Assembly: GCA_031268195.1 (NCBI GenBank)
Contig: JAIRXQ010000037.1
Coordinates: forward strand, 1-64,000
Direction of reading: 5' to 3'
Origin: Azoarcus sp.
GTDB lineage: Bacteria > Pseudomonadota > Gammaproteobacteria > Burkholderiales > Rhodocyclaceae
DNA: 64,000 nucleotides
Numbering within the stretch: position 1 is the first letter of the stretch; every line of letters begins with the position of its first letter. Made by a program: the position numbers and the translations under genes. Of this stretch, positions 27,285 to 36,813 are shown piece after piece. The notes beneath the pieces were generated by a model, which was not told the origin of the DNA, did not search any database, and saw only the letters and a list, made by a program, of their open reading frames with translations.

Positions 27285-29780
27285 ATGAATTCCAATTCTT
27301 CCTCCGCCGATTCTTCCTCCGTCGCGGCTCCGGCGGCCCTGGTCTGCTACCACTGTGGTCTGCCGGTGTCGGTGGAGACGAATTTTTACGTCGCGGTGGA
27401 GGGCGAGCGGCGGCGCATGTGCTGCGCCGGTTGCGAGGCGGTGGCGCAGGCCATCGTCGGCAATGGGCTGGCCGACTATTACCGCCATCGCGATGCGCTG
27501 CCCGAAAAGCAGGTCGAAGCCTTGCCGGACGAATTGCGCGAGCTGGGGCTGTTCGACCATCCCGAATTCCAGCAAGGCTTCGTGCGCCCGGTCGATGAGC
27601 ATGAGCGCGAGGCTTCGCTGATCCTCGAAGGTATCACTTGCGCGGCCTGCGTGTGGTTGAACGAGCAACACGTCGCGCGCCAGCCAGGGGTGAAGGCGGT
27701 ACAGATCAACTACGCCACCCGGCGTGCGCGTGTGCGCTGGGACGAACGCGACATCAAGCTCTCCGGCATTCTCGCGGCGATCCAGTCCATCGGCTATCGC
27801 GCTTATCCGTACGATGCCGCGCGCGCCGAGCAGGTTGCCGACCGCGAGCGCCGCTCGATGCTGTGGCGGGTGTTCGTCGCCGGTTTCGGCATGATGCAGG
27901 TGATGATGTACGCCTTTCCCGCGTACATAGCCGACGGCGACATGACGCCGGACATGGAAGCGCTGCTGCGCTGGGCGAGCCTCGTTCTGACTCTGCCGGT
28001 GGTGTTCTACTCCGCTGCACCATTTTTCAAACGCGCCTGGCGCGACATCCGCCTACGTCATCTCGGCATGGACGTGCCGGTGGCGCTTGGTATCGGCAGT
28101 GCTTTTCTGGCGAGCGTGTGGGCGACGTTCAAACAGGGGCCGGTGGTCTATTTCGATTCGGTGACGATGTTCGTTTTCTTCCTGCTCGGTGGACGCTATC
28201 TGGAAATGCTGGCGCGCCAGAAAGCGGTGCGCGGCATCGAGGAACTGGGCAAGGTGTTGCCCGCGTTCAGCGATCGCCTCCCGCATTGGCCGCAGCCGGG
28301 GAGCGAGCGCGTGCCCGTGTCGCAACTCGTGCCCGGCGATTACGTGCGTGTGCGCCCCGGCGAAGTGGTGCCCGGCGATGGGGTCGTGGCCGATGGCCTC
28401 TCCGAGGCCAACGAAGCGCTCCTGACCGGCGAGAGCAGCCCGGTGCCGAAAACAGTGGGCGCGCCGCTCACCGGTGGCAGCATCAACATCTCCAGCCCGC
28501 TCGTGCTGCGCATCGAGCAGGTGGGCGACAATACGCGGCTGGCGGCGATCCGTCGCCTGATGGAGCGGGCGGCGGGCGAAAAGCCGCGGTTGGCGACGGT
28601 GTCCGACCGGGGCGCGGTGTATTTCGTCGCCGCGTTGCTGGTGCTGGCGGTGGCGACGGGTATTTTCTGGACTTTCAACGATCCGTCGCGGGCGCTATGG
28701 GTGTTCGTTTCCGTGCTGGTCGTGGCTTGTCCCTGCGCGTTGTCGCTGGCGACGCCGACCGCGCTCACGGTGGCGACCGATTCGCTGGCGCGCATGGGCG
28801 TGTTGGTAACGCGCGGCCATGCGATCGAAGCCTTGGCGCGCGCCAATCATTACGTGTTCGACAAAACCGGCACGCTCACCACCGGCAAGATGACGGTGGA
28901 AGAAGTGCTGCCGCTCGGCAGGCTGGATGCCGCCGCCCTGTGCGCGCTCGGCGCGGCGCTGGAACAGGGTTCCGAACATCCGGTCGCGCAAGGTCTGCGA
29001 CTAAAGGCGGGTGACGTGGCGCTGCCTTCCGTCAGCGAAGTGGTGGCGGTGACAGGGCAGGGGATGACGGGGCGTTACGACCGTTACGACGGGGGCGAAG
29101 TATGGATTGGCCGCCCGGATTTCGTCGCCGCGTGCGCGGATTTGTCCGAGCCGCCGCGGGCGGTCGAACTGGAAACAAAAGTGGGAACGGTGGTGGCGCT
29201 GGCGGACACACAGGGCTGGCTTGGGCTATTTCGCCTTGCCGACAGCCTGCGCCCGGCGGCGCCCGAGTTGATGCGACAGCTCGCGGCAGCGGGCATTCCG
29301 GCGACGATTCTCTCTGGCGATGCCCCGGCGGTGGTGGCGGCGGTTGGACGCGAGCTGGGTATCGCCGATGCTCATGGCGGGCTGAGTCCGCAGGACAAAC
29401 AGACGTTCATTGCCGGGTTGCAGCGCGATCCCGCCAAAGTGGTGGCGATGCTCGGAGACGGTGTCAACGATGCCCCGGTGCTGGCGCAAGCGCATGTCTC
29501 GGTAGCGATGGGCAGCGGCACCGATCTCGCGCGCAATCAGGCCGACATCGTGCTGCTGGGTGAAGATCTCGCCGGATTGGTTGGCGGCGCGCGCCTTGCG
29601 CGCAAGGCGCTGCGCATCATCCGGCAAAATCTGTGGTGGTCGTTCGCGTACAATTTTTCCGCCGTGCCGCTGGCGATGGCCGGCTGGGTGACGCCGCTGA
29701 TGGCTGGCGTCGGCATGGCCGGCAGTTCGCTGCTGGTCGTTCTCAACGCGCTGCGCCTGCAACGGCGCCGCCGGACATGA
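27285..29780 (+). CDS. ccoI: CcoI-type copper-translocating P1B ATPase
   Basis: An 831-residue heavy-metal P-type ATPase that supplies copper for cbb3 oxidase assembly. An N-terminal cysteine cluster (CYHCGLPV ... CCAGC) of the FixI/CcoI type is followed by an HMA domain with GITCAACVW, the membrane CPC motif (VVACPCALSLATP), phosphorylation motif DKTGTLTTGK, and GDGVNDAPVL. The track starts at TTG 27270; ATG 27285 is chosen. It directly precedes ccoS and the cco structural operon, supporting the CcoI rather than a general CopA assignment. Confidence 0.95.
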   Translation: MNSNSSSADSSSVAAPAALVCYHCGLPVSVETNFYVAVEGERRRMCCAGCEAVAQAIVGNGLADYYRHRDALPEKQVEALPDELRELGLFDHPEFQQGFVRPVDEHEREASLILEGITCAACVWLNEQHVARQPGVKAVQINYATRRARVRWDERDIKLSGILAAIQSIGYRAYPYDAARAEQVADRERRSMLWRVFVAGFGMMQVMMYAFPAYIADGDMTPDMEALLRWASLVLTLPVVFYSAAPFFKRAWRDIRLRHLGMDVPVALGIGSAFLASVWATFKQGPVVYFDSVTMFVFFLLGGRYLEMLARQKAVRGIEELGKVLPAFSDRLPHWPQPGSERVPVSQLVPGDYVRVRPGEVVPGDGVVADGLSEANEALLTGESSPVPKTVGAPLTGGSINISSPLVLRIEQVGDNTRLAAIRRLMERAAGEKPRLATVSDRGAVYFVAALLVLAVATGIFWTFNDPSRALWVFVSVLVVACPCALSLATPTALTVATDSLARMGVLVTRGHAIEALARANHYVFDKTGTLTTGKMTVEEVLPLGRLDAAALCALGAALEQGSEHPVAQGLRLKAGDVALPSVSEVVAVTGQGMTGRYDRYDGGEVWIGRPDFVAACADLSEPPRAVELETKVGTVVALADTQGWLGLFRLADSLRPAAPELMRQLAAAGIPATILSGDAPAVVAAVGRELGIADAHGGLSPQDKQTFIAGLQRDPAKVVAMLGDGVNDAPVLAQAHVSVAMGSGTDLARNQADIVLLGEDLAGLVGGARLARKALRIIRQNLWWSFAYNFSAVPLAMAGWVTPLMAGVGMAGSSLLVVLNALRLQRRRRT

Positions 29781-29787
29781 GGCCGGA

Positions 29788-29997
29788 ATGGAAAGCCTTT
29801 ATTTGTTGATTCCCTTTTCCGTTTTATTGGTGTTCGTGATAGGCGCCCTATTCTGGTGGTCGTTACGTACGGGACAATACGACGACCTCGAAGGTCCGGC
29901 ATATCGGCTCCTGCTCGATGATCGGGATGAGATGGGGGGGGAAGAAAAAAGCAACGCCGAAGAGGAAACAGAAATGTCCGACCGCCATCAGGTGTAA
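29788..29997 (+). CDS. ccoS: Cbb3-type oxidase assembly protein CcoS
   Basis: A 69-residue protein with one membrane helix (LYLLIPFSVLLVFVIGALFWW) followed by RTGQYDDLEGPAYRLLLDD, the CcoS signature, and an acidic tail longer than in many relatives. CcoS is needed for cofactor insertion into cbb3 oxidase. It lies 7 bp after ccoI and is separated from ccoN by a 429-bp region with two FNR-type boxes and an sRNA candidate. Confidence 0.93.
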   Translation: MESLYLLIPFSVLLVFVIGALFWWSLRTGQYDDLEGPAYRLLLDDRDEMGGEEKSNAEEETEMSDRHQV

Positions 29998-30052
29998 CGA
30001 ACAGTACATGATCGTGACGTGTGGAAAACACGCACGAGAGATCGCGGTGGCT

Positions 30053-30066
30053 TTGATCTAAGTCAA
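30053..30066 (+). promoter_or_regulatory. FNR/ANR-type box 1
   Basis: TTGATCTAAGTCAA matches TTGAT-N4-ATCAA with one mismatch. A -10-like CATACT lies at 30088-30093, putting the box near -41.5, the class II activator position, for a transcript starting near 30100. Confidence 0.65.
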
Positions 30067-30099
30067 TGGAATAAGGCTCAAACAAGGCATACTGGCCCC

Positions 30100-30204
30100 G
30101 TCTTGCAGGACGTCCGTCCTGCTGTGGCTGTAAAGCCTTGTAGCCGCAAGGGTTTTTGTCTCTCTGTTGGGGTTGGGGGTGCGTGCATGCGCACCCTTTT
30201 TTTT
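30100..30204 (+). ncRNA. Candidate FNR-activated small RNA upstream of ccoN
   Basis: The predicted start near 30100 follows from box 1 and its -10 element. The transcript would fold into GCAGGAC/GTCCTGC (30105-30122), a central stem CCTTG/CAAGG (30136-30151) followed by TTTTT, and a final intrinsic terminator GGGTGCG-TGCATG-CGCACCC followed by eight Ts (30177-30204). No convincing coding sequence lies inside. Oxygen-regulated sRNAs with such promoters are known (FnrS, AniS); no homology to them is claimed. Confidence 0.55.
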
Positions 30205-30302
30205 GCCCGAACTGCGGCTCATACGCAGGGGCATCCGCATATTTTCCTGTGTCATCAGAGTTTCGCCATTCGGCGGAGTGCAATACAATTCACGGCCGGG
30301 AT

Positions 30303-30347
30303 TTGATCTGTATCAAATTGTAGATCCCCCCCGAAGGTATCCTTCGG
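30303..30347 (+). promoter_or_regulatory. FNR/ANR-type box 2 and ccoN promoter
   Basis: TTGATCTGTATCAA (30303-30316) is a perfect FNR/ANR palindrome. TATCCT (30338-30343) is a plausible -10 placing the box near -41.5. The -10 is embedded in a perfect inverted repeat CCGAAGG-TAT-CCTTCGG (30331-30347). This promoter would drive ccoNOQP at low oxygen. Confidence 0.75.
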
Positions 30348-30426
30348 CGGACGATAGCGGTGCCTCATCGCTATCGGAGCTGTTTGGTTGTGCACAGAGG
30401 GTTTTATCAACTAAGAGGTGACTCAC

Positions 30427-31878
30427 ATGCAATCGCAAGCGACTTATAACTACAAAGTCGTGCGCCAGTTCGCCATTATGACTGTAGTGTGGGGTATCGT
30501 GGGCATGCTGGTTGGCGTCATCATCGCCGCTCAACTGGTCTTTCCGGATTTGCTGAATCTTCCGGTTGTCAACGAATTCCTATCCTTCGGCAGACTGCGC
30601 CCGTTACACACCAACGCGGTAATTTTCGCGTTCGGTGGATGTGCCTTGTTCGCGACGTCGTTCTACGTCGTACAGCGCACCTGTCAAACCAGGTTGTTTG
30701 CGCCGGGCCTGGCTACCGTTGTTTTTTGGGGCTGGCAGCTCATCATCGTCGCGGCGGCGGTTTCTCTTCCGGCGGGCAACACCACCGGCAAGGAATACGC
30801 CGAACTCAACTGGATCGTCGACATCGTGATCACCCTGGTCTGGGTGCTTTACGCGATCGTGTTCTTCGGCACGCTGGCGATTCGCAAGGTGAGCCACATC
30901 TACGTTGCGAACTGGTTCTACGGCGCATTCATCATCGCCGTGGCCCTGCTGCACATCTTCAACAGTTTCGAAATTCCGCTCGTGTTCTTTGGCGGCGCGC
31001 TGCTCGATTCCTACTCGTTCTACGCCGGTGTGCAGGACGCGATGGTGCAGTGGTGGTATGGCCACAATGCGGTGGGCTTCTTCCTGACCGCGGCCTTCCT
31101 CGGGATGATGTACTACTTCGTGCCGAAACAGGCCGATCGCCCGGTCTACTCCTATCGCCTGTCCGTGGTGCACTTCTGGGCGCTGATCTTCACGTACATG
31201 TGGGCGGGTCCGCACCATTTGCATTACACCGCGCTGCCCGATTGGGCGCAATCCGTCGGCATGGTGTTCTCGCTGATCCTTCTGGCACCGTCCTGGGGCG
31301 GCATGATCAACGGCATCATGACCCTGTCGGGCGCCTGGCATAAGCTGCGCACCGATCCGGTCCTGAAGTTCCTCATCACCTCGCTGTCGTTCTACGGCAT
31401 GTCGACCTTCGAAGGTCCGATGATGTCGATCAAGAGCGTCAACGCGCTGTCGCACTACACCGACTGGACGATCGGCCACGTGCACTCCGGCGCGCTGGGC
31501 TGGGTGGCGATGGTCGCCGTCGGCTCGATCTACTTCCTGCTGCCGCGCCTGTACGGCAAGACCGAGATGTACAGCACCAAGCTCATCAACACCCACTTCT
31601 GGGTGGCGACGATCGGCATCGTGCTCTACATCGCCTCGATGTGGATCGCCGGGGTGATGCAAGGTCTGATGTGGCGCGCGACCAATCCGGATGGCACCCT
31701 GACCTACACCTTCGTCGAAGCCGTGAAGGCAACCTACCCATTCTGGACCGTCCGTCTCGTGGGTGGCACGCTTTTCCTCGTTGGCATGGTGATCATGTTC
31801 TACAACGTGCTCAAGACCATCGGCAGCGGTAAAGCCTACGATGCACCGGTGGTGGTTCCTGCCGCCGCCCATGCCTAA
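30427..31878 (+). CDS. ccoN: Cbb3-type cytochrome c oxidase subunit I
   Basis: A 483-residue catalytic subunit with about twelve membrane helices. Heme and copper ligand histidines are seen in [40 protein letters not shown] and HVHSGALGW. It reduces oxygen to water with high affinity and pumps protons. The track starts at GTG 30418; ATG 30427 with AGAGGTG upstream is chosen. It heads the ccoNOQP operon under FNR-type box 2. Confidence 0.97.
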   Translation: MQSQATYNYKVVRQFAIMTVVWGIVGMLVGVIIAAQLVFPDLLNLPVVNEFLSFGRLRPLHTNAVIFAFGGCALFATSFYVVQRTCQTRLFAPGLATVVFWGWQLIIVAAAVSLPAGNTTGKEYAELNWIVDIVITLVWVLYAIVFFGTLAIRKVSHIYVANWFYGAFIIAVALLHIFNSFEIPLVFFGGALLDSYSFYAGVQDAMVQWWYGHNAVGFFLTAAFLGMMYYFVPKQADRPVYSYRLSVVHFWALIFTYMWAGPHHLHYTALPDWAQSVGMVFSLILLAPSWGGMINGIMTLSGAWHKLRTDPVLKFLITSLSFYGMSTFEGPMMSIKSVNALSHYTDWTIGHVHSGALGWVAMVAVGSIYFLLPRLYGKTEMYSTKLINTHFWVATIGIVLYIASMWIAGVMQGLMWRATNPDGTLTYTFVEAVKATYPFWTVRLVGGTLFLVGMVIMFYNVLKTIGSGKAYDAPVVVPAAAHA

Positions 31879-31893
31879 GCCGGAGAAACAAAC

Positions 31894-32523
31894 ATGGCTC
31901 AATCTAAACACGACGCGATCGAACGCAATGTCGCATTGCTGATCGTCCTCACGCTACTTGCGGTCAGCGTGGGCGGCCTGGTGGAAATCCTGCCGCTGTT
32001 CTTCCAGAAGTCGACGACCTCCGCGATCGACCACAACGGCAACGCGCTCAACGTGAAGCCTTACGATGCGCTGAGTCTCGCCGGACGTGACATTTATATC
32101 CGCGAAGGCTGCTACAACTGCCACTCGCAGATGATTCGTCCGTTCCGGGCCGAAACCGAACGCTATGGTCATTATTCGGTGGCTGGCGAGTTCATCTACG
32201 ACCACCCCTTCCAATGGGGTTCCAAGCGCACGGGGCCGGATCTGGCGCGTGTCGGCGGCCGCTATTCGGATGAATGGCAACGCCAGCACTTGCTTGATCC
32301 GCGCGGCAAGGTTCAGGACTCCAACATGCCTGCCTTCACATGGCTGGCCCGCGACCTCAAGGTGCCCGATATCCAGGCCCGGATGAAGGCGATGCGCTTC
32401 CTTGGTGTGCCTTACAGCGACGAGGAGATCGAAAATGCCCCGAAGGCGCTGGAAGGCAAGAAGGAAGTCGACGCGGTGATTGCCTATCTCCAGGGTTTGG
32501 GCAAGGCGCTGAGCAACCTGTAA
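31894..32523 (+). CDS. ccoO: Cbb3-type cytochrome c oxidase subunit II
   Basis: A 209-residue membrane-anchored monoheme cytochrome c. It has an N-terminal helix ([25 protein letters not shown]), heme motif [15 protein letters not shown] near residue 72, and distal Met within [10 protein letters not shown]. It passes electrons from CcoP to CcoN. It lies 15 bp after ccoN. Confidence 0.96.
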   Translation: MAQSKHDAIERNVALLIVLTLLAVSVGGLVEILPLFFQKSTTSAIDHNGNALNVKPYDALSLAGRDIYIREGCYNCHSQMIRPFRAETERYGHYSVAGEFIYDHPFQWGSKRTGPDLARVGGRYSDEWQRQHLLDPRGKVQDSNMPAFTWLARDLKVPDIQARMKAMRFLGVPYSDEEIENAPKALEGKKEVDAVIAYLQGLGKALSNL

Positions 32524-32546
32524 GGTAAGAGTGGAGCCGCGCTGTC

Positions 32547-32738
32547 ATGGAAATTGCCACCATCAATACCATCAGAGCCATCCTGGTCGTGGTGGGCCTG
32601 CTGTGTTTCCTGGGTATTTGTTACTGGGCGTACAGCAAGCATGCAAAGGCGGATTTCGAAGAAGCAGCGCGGTTACCTCTGGCCGATGATGATCTGCCGG
32701 TTGATCCGGTTGACAAGGAAGGAATGACAAATGGCTGA
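32547..32738 (+). CDS. ccoQ: Cbb3-type oxidase subunit CcoQ
   Basis: A 63-residue single-helix protein (AILVVVGLLCFLGICYWAY) with an acidic C-terminus, in the expected slot between ccoO and ccoP. CcoQ stabilises the complex. Its last 8 bases overlap ccoP, indicating translational coupling. Confidence 0.9.
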   Translation: MEIATINTIRAILVVVGLLCFLGICYWAYSKHAKADFEEAARLPLADDDLPVDPVDKEGMTNG

Positions 32739-33705
32739 CTTTACCTCTGGTGTTTGGGGCCTGTATGTAGCTGGCCTCATTACCTTTGGGCTGCTTTTCT
32801 GCATCGTCGTGTTGGTACTGAACATGACGACGCGGGAATCTGGCGAGCCCAAATTACAAGGGCATGTGTGGGACGAGACCCTGCGGGAATACAACAACCC
32901 GCTGCCGAAATGGTGGCTGTGGCTGTTCTGGGGCACTCTGGCCTTCGCGATCGTTTATTTCATCAAGTACCCCGGCTTCGGTACGTTTAACGACGGCAAG
33001 GGTTTGCGGGCAGAGTATGCAGAAGACATCGCCGCGGTCGATGGTCCCGAAGGGCTGTACGGCAAGGAGTTCTCCAAGTTCAAGGGAGATCTCGTGGCCT
33101 TGTCGCAAGACCCCGCCGCTGAAAAAGCGGGACGCCGCCTGTTCCTGACATATTGCGCGAACTGTCATGGCGTTGCCGGTACCGGCGGCTCCGGCTTCCC
33201 GGATCTGACCGACAACGACTGGCTGTATGGCAGCGATGCCGCGACCATCAAGGAATCCATCGCGGACGGTCGTAGTGGCGCGATGACTGCCGCCGCCGAT
33301 CTTGGGCTTAACGGGCAGCAGATCGAGGATGCGGCCAACTACGTTTTGTTCATCTCCGATCAGAAAGAGCAGGCCGACCTTGCGAGTGCCGCCCGTGGCA
33401 AGTTGGTGTTCCTGAGTGGCACCCGGAACGAGGACGGAAGCGTCTCCTATGACAAGTGCGCAATGTGTCACGGCGCGAATGGCAAGGGCTCGGTCATCAA
33501 CAACAATGGCCTGGGCGCGCCCGACCTGACCGACGGCATCTGGCTGTATGGTTCGTCGAAGGAAGCCATTGTCGATGGCATCACCAAGGGTCGTAACGTG
33601 GGCAACAACGCCATGAACGCGATGCCGACGTGGAAGGAATTCCTGTCCGAAGACAAGATTCACGTTCTGGCTGCGTATGTTTATGGTCTGAGCAACAAGA
33701 AGTAA
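32731..33705 (+). CDS. ccoP: Cbb3-type cytochrome c oxidase subunit III (diheme)
   Basis: A 324-residue diheme cytochrome. Two N-terminal membrane segments flank the conserved NNPLPKWWLWLFW stretch, then CANCHG near residue 145 and CAMCHG near 245 bind the two hemes. It receives electrons from soluble cytochromes. The gene overlaps ccoQ by 8 bp and is followed by a strong terminator. Confidence 0.96.
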   Translation: MADFTSGVWGLYVAGLITFGLLFCIVVLVLNMTTRESGEPKLQGHVWDETLREYNNPLPKWWLWLFWGTLAFAIVYFIKYPGFGTFNDGKGLRAEYAEDIAAVDGPEGLYGKEFSKFKGDLVALSQDPAAEKAGRRLFLTYCANCHGVAGTGGSGFPDLTDNDWLYGSDAATIKESIADGRSGAMTAAADLGLNGQQIEDAANYVLFISDQKEQADLASAARGKLVFLSGTRNEDGSVSYDKCAMCHGANGKGSVINNNGLGAPDLTDGIWLYGSSKEAIVDGITKGRNVGNNAMNAMPTWKEFLSEDKIHVLAAYVYGLSNKK

Positions 33706-33711
33706 AGCTGA

Positions 33712-33747
33712 AAAACGCCCCGGAAGTTCGCTTCCGGGGCGTTTTTT
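33712..33747 (+). terminator. Intrinsic terminator after ccoP
   Basis: AAAACGCCCCGGAAG-TTCG-CTTCCGGGGCGTTTT, a perfect 15-bp stem with UUCG-type tetraloop and T-run, separating ccoNOQP from ccoG. Confidence 0.95.
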
Positions 33748-33793
33748 GTTGCATAATTAGAAAACGCTAATACCCCTTTGAGGAGAAACCCCC

Positions 33794-35245
33794 ATGAGCG
33801 AGCAAGAATCCAATGTCTCCCCGGTTTCTCCTTCACTGTCCGCAGAGCCGAGAAAAGGCAAAAGGCTGTACGAAGCCCACAAGAAGATCTACATGCGCAC
33901 CGTCGAAGGGCGCTTTGCCAAGTGGCGCTGGGTCCTGGTGTGGTTGACCCAGATCATTTTCTTCAGTTTGCCCTGGTTGACCTGGAATGATCGTCAGGCG
34001 GTGCTGCTGCATCTGGTTGAACGTAAATTCTATATTTTCGGCGCGGTATTCTGGCCGCAAGACGTGTTTTTCCTGACCGTCCTGCTTATCATATCAGCAT
34101 ATTCCCTGTTCCTCTTCACTGCGATTTCGGGGCGTTTGTGGTGCGGTTACGCCTGTCCGCAAACGGTCTACAGCGAAATCTTCATGTGGATCGAACAAAA
34201 GATCGAGGGCGATCACGCCAAGCGCGCCAGACTCGATACCTCCCCGATGAGCGCGCGCAAATTCGGCATCAAGGCGCTCAAATACGCGATCTGGGGCGTG
34301 TTTTCGCTGTGGATAGGCTTCACGTTCGCTGCCTATTTTTCGCCGCTCAAGGAACTGCTTGCCGAAGCGCCGACGTTGAGCTTCGGCCCCTGGGAAACGT
34401 TCTGGATTTTTTTCTATGCGGGCTTCACCTTCTTGTTCGCCGGTTTCATGCGCGAGCAGGTCTGCAAGTACATGTGCCCCTATGCCCGCTTCCAGTCGGT
34501 GATGTTCGATCAGGATACGCTGATCATCACTTACGACGGCGCGCGCGGCGAGCCGCGCGGCGTACGGCGCAAGGGCGAAGATGCGCCCAGGGGCGATTGC
34601 GTCGATTGCGGGATTTGCGTGCAGGTCTGTCCGACCGGCATCGACATTCGCAATGGCCTGCAGTACGAATGTATCGGCTGTGCAGCCTGTGCCGATGCTT
34701 GCGACGGGGTGATGGACAAGATGAGCAAACTGCGTGGGCTGGTGCGTTACACGACCGAGCACGCAATAAGAGAAGGCTGGAACAGGGCGGAAATCGTGCG
34801 GCACGTCCGCCGTCCGCGCACCCTGGTCTATGGTGCAATCCTGCTCGTGATCGTCGGCGCCTTCCTGTGGGGGCTCGCCACGCGCACGGCCTTGCGGGTC
34901 GATGTGCTGCCTGATCGGGTCGATCCGAGGGTAGTGGGCGATCTGGTTGAAAATGCTTATACGCTGCGGGTCATGAACATGTCAGAATCGCGGCGGACGT
35001 TCAGGGTGAAAGTGACGGGCCTGCAAGGCGCCAATGGCGAAGATTGCCAGTGCCTACAGTTTTTCAATGACGAAGATGTCTACGTGACGATGGATGCGGC
35101 GTTGTCCGAGGAGAAAATCCTGCGGGTGCGTGCGCCGCGCAGTGTCGGCAAGCCGGGCCGGAACCGGATCTATTTCGAGATCCAGGCCGAAGACGACCCG
35201 AATGTGATGCGCCGGGAAAAGACAATTTTTCAGTTTCCTGGCTGA
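33794..35245 (+). CDS. ccoG: Cytochrome c oxidase accessory protein CcoG (RdxA/FixG)
   Basis: A 483-residue membrane iron-sulfur protein. Several helices include CGYACPQTVYSEIFMWIE and CKYMCPYARFQS; two ferredoxin-type clusters follow (DCVDCGICVQVCPTGID and CIGCAACADACDGVMDK) and a C-terminal periplasmic Ig-like domain. Relatives reduce Cu(II) to Cu(I) for cbb3 assembly. GAGGAG lies upstream of ATG 33794. The FixH-like gene follows after 16 bp. Confidence 0.95.
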   Translation: MSEQESNVSPVSPSLSAEPRKGKRLYEAHKKIYMRTVEGRFAKWRWVLVWLTQIIFFSLPWLTWNDRQAVLLHLVERKFYIFGAVFWPQDVFFLTVLLIISAYSLFLFTAISGRLWCGYACPQTVYSEIFMWIEQKIEGDHAKRARLDTSPMSARKFGIKALKYAIWGVFSLWIGFTFAAYFSPLKELLAEAPTLSFGPWETFWIFFYAGFTFLFAGFMREQVCKYMCPYARFQSVMFDQDTLIITYDGARGEPRGVRRKGEDAPRGDCVDCGICVQVCPTGIDIRNGLQYECIGCAACADACDGVMDKMSKLRGLVRYTTEHAIREGWNRAEIVRHVRRPRTLVYGAILLVIVGAFLWGLATRTALRVDVLPDRVDPRVVGDLVENAYTLRVMNMSESRRTFRVKVTGLQGANGEDCQCLQFFNDEDVYVTMDAALSEEKILRVRAPRSVGKPGRNRIYFEIQAEDDPNVMRREKTIFQFPG

Positions 35246-35261
35246 TGGTGGAAGACAAAAA

Positions 35262-35951
35262 ATGACTATAACCGATTTTCCTTTGCAAACTTCCGCGCTG
35301 GTAGCCTTGGTCATCGTGTTCGCGGTCTTTGCGGCCGTGCTTTCGATCCTGCTGTTTTGGCCTGCGGCCAAAACGGAAACAGGCAACAGCCTGCCCTGGC
35401 GGCAGCAGCCCTGGCCGTGGTTTCTGATCGCGTTGCCCGTGATCGCCGTCATTGGCGGCATCACCACGGCCGTGTTCGCGGTCAGGAGCAACGACGGCCT
35501 CGTGACCAAGGACTACTACAAGGAAGGTTTGGCGGTCGTGAAACAGGTTGCCTACTCTGAGCGGGCGCGCGAACTGGGGCTGTCGGCGACGGCGACGGTG
35601 CGTGAGGGCGCGATCAGCGTCAAATTGTCCAGCGCACAGGACAAAGAGCCGCCTGCCACGCTTTACCTGCGCATCATTCACCCCACCCGTGAAGGGTTCG
35701 ATCAGGAAGTCATGCTGCCAAGGACGCCGGACGGGTTATACTCCGCCCCTGTCGAACCTTTGCAGGCGGGCCGCTGGCGTTTCCTGCTTGCGAATTTGCA
35801 ACCGGGCGACGGCGACGAAACGAAGAACGAAAAGAACGAAAATGAGTCCCGAGGTTGGCGCATGAACGGGGCCGCGAACATCCCGGCGGAGACGGAGGTA
35901 CTGATCAGACCGTCCGATTCCAAGACTGTTGAAGGAGGTGTTGCACCATGA
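35262..35951 (+). CDS. FixH/CcoH-family protein
   Basis: A 229-residue membrane protein. An N-terminal helix (ALVALVIVFAVFAAVLSILLFW) precedes the FixH core PWPWFLIALPVIAVIGGITT and the NDGLVTKDYYKEGLAV motif, then an extracytoplasmic beta domain. CcoH assists late assembly of cbb3 oxidase. The extra N-terminal helix and a Lys/Asn-rich insert near residue 185-195 make it longer than minimal FixH. Its stop overlaps the next start (ATGA). Confidence 0.88.
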   Translation: MTITDFPLQTSALVALVIVFAVFAAVLSILLFWPAAKTETGNSLPWRQQPWPWFLIALPVIAVIGGITTAVFAVRSNDGLVTKDYYKEGLAVVKQVAYSERARELGLSATATVREGAISVKLSSAQDKEPPATLYLRIIHPTREGFDQEVMLPRTPDGLYSAPVEPLQAGRWRFLLANLQPGDGDETKNEKNENESRGWRMNGAANIPAETEVLIRPSDSKTVEGGVAP

Positions 35952-36106
35952 GCGAGTTGTTCTCGACCCAAATTGGGCTGCTTAGCCTGTTTACCATTCT
36001 GTTTGTGGTTGTCATGGCCGGTTTCTTTGTCAAATTCTACTCGGATCGCATTGCAGAAGACGAAAAGAAAGCCGCCCAACAACGGAGGAGCGCCAAAGCC
36101 TCCTGA
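35948..36106 (+). CDS. Small membrane protein, DUF3149-like
   Basis: A 52-residue protein below the ORF-track cutoff: MSELFSTQIGLLSLFTILFV and VVMAGFFVKFY form one membrane helix, with a charged tail after it. Length and layout fit the DUF3149 family, often found beside cbb3 assembly genes. AAGGAGGTG precedes ATG 35948, which overlaps the stop of the FixH-like gene. Function is unknown. Confidence 0.8.
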   Translation: MSELFSTQIGLLSLFTILFVVVMAGFFVKFYSDRIAEDEKKAAQQRRSAKAS

Positions 36107-36133
36107 CCGATCGTTAGACGAATCACATCAAGC

Positions 36134-36164
36134 AAAACGGCCCGAATCGCTTCGGGCCGTTTTT
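36134..36164. terminator. Bidirectional intrinsic terminator
   Basis: AAAACGGCCCGAA-TCGC-TTCGGGCCGTTTT between the convergent cco accessory genes and uspA; A and T runs allow function on both strands. Confidence 0.92.
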
Positions 36165-36189
36165 CATTGTGTGGCAGGGCGCGCGTGTT

Positions 36190-36633
36190 TCAACGATAGA
36201 CGAGTACGGGTGTCTTGCTGTGGGTAAGCACCTTTTGCGTTTCGCTGCCCAGCAGCAGGCCGGCGATGCCTTTACGTCCGTGCGAGGCCATGAAGATCAG
36301 GTCGCAGCCGTGGCGATCCGCCGCACCGATGATCGCCTCGTAGGGCACTTCGCTGACTTGAGTGTCGGTGTCCGCCGTGATGCCTTCGGCTTGTGCCGCG
36401 GCCTTGGCGCGTTCGAGGATGCGCTGTGCTTCCTGCTGCGCGGACTGAGCGAATTGTTCCGGGGTGGTCGGGTCGATCAGCGCGCCTTCGCCGTAGATGG
36501 GCATCGGGAAATCGGGTTGCGAGTAGAAGAACGTGATCCGTGCGCCGATTTCCTTGGCGAAGGCGATGGATCGGGCGACAGCGGTTTCGGACAGCGGTGA
36601 CCCGTCCGTCGGGACGAGAATGTGATTGAACAT
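36190..36633 (-). CDS. Universal stress protein (UspA family)
   Basis: A 147-residue UspA-fold protein: HILVPTDGSPLS at the N-terminus and the ATP-binding G-2x-G-9x-G-type loop in SHGRKGIAGLLLGSETQKVL near residue 120-139. ATP-binding Usp proteins help survival under stress or low oxygen. GAGGGAGGT precedes the start on the minus strand. It is divergent from phaC and adjacent to the oxygen-regulated cco genes. Confidence 0.92.
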   Translation of the reverse strand: MFNHILVPTDGSPLSETAVARSIAFAKEIGARITFFYSQPDFPMPIYGEGALIDPTTPEQFAQSAQQEAQRILERAKAAAQAEGITADTDTQVSEVPYEAIIGAADRHGCDLIFMASHGRKGIAGLLLGSETQKVLTHSKTPVLVYR

Positions 36634-36813
36634 GGTGCGACCTCCCTCCTCGTTATTGAGGCCCGATTATAGTGATAGTCGTCTCGTTTCGCGCAGGCCA
36701 ATGTCAATTTCGTGCGGCGGAAAGTTATCTGCGCGCACCGAGGAAATAGATCACAACAGCCGCGCCGGGCGGCGATGCCGTATCGGTGCGATGGTTTTAC
36801 CATTTGTCGTTGT

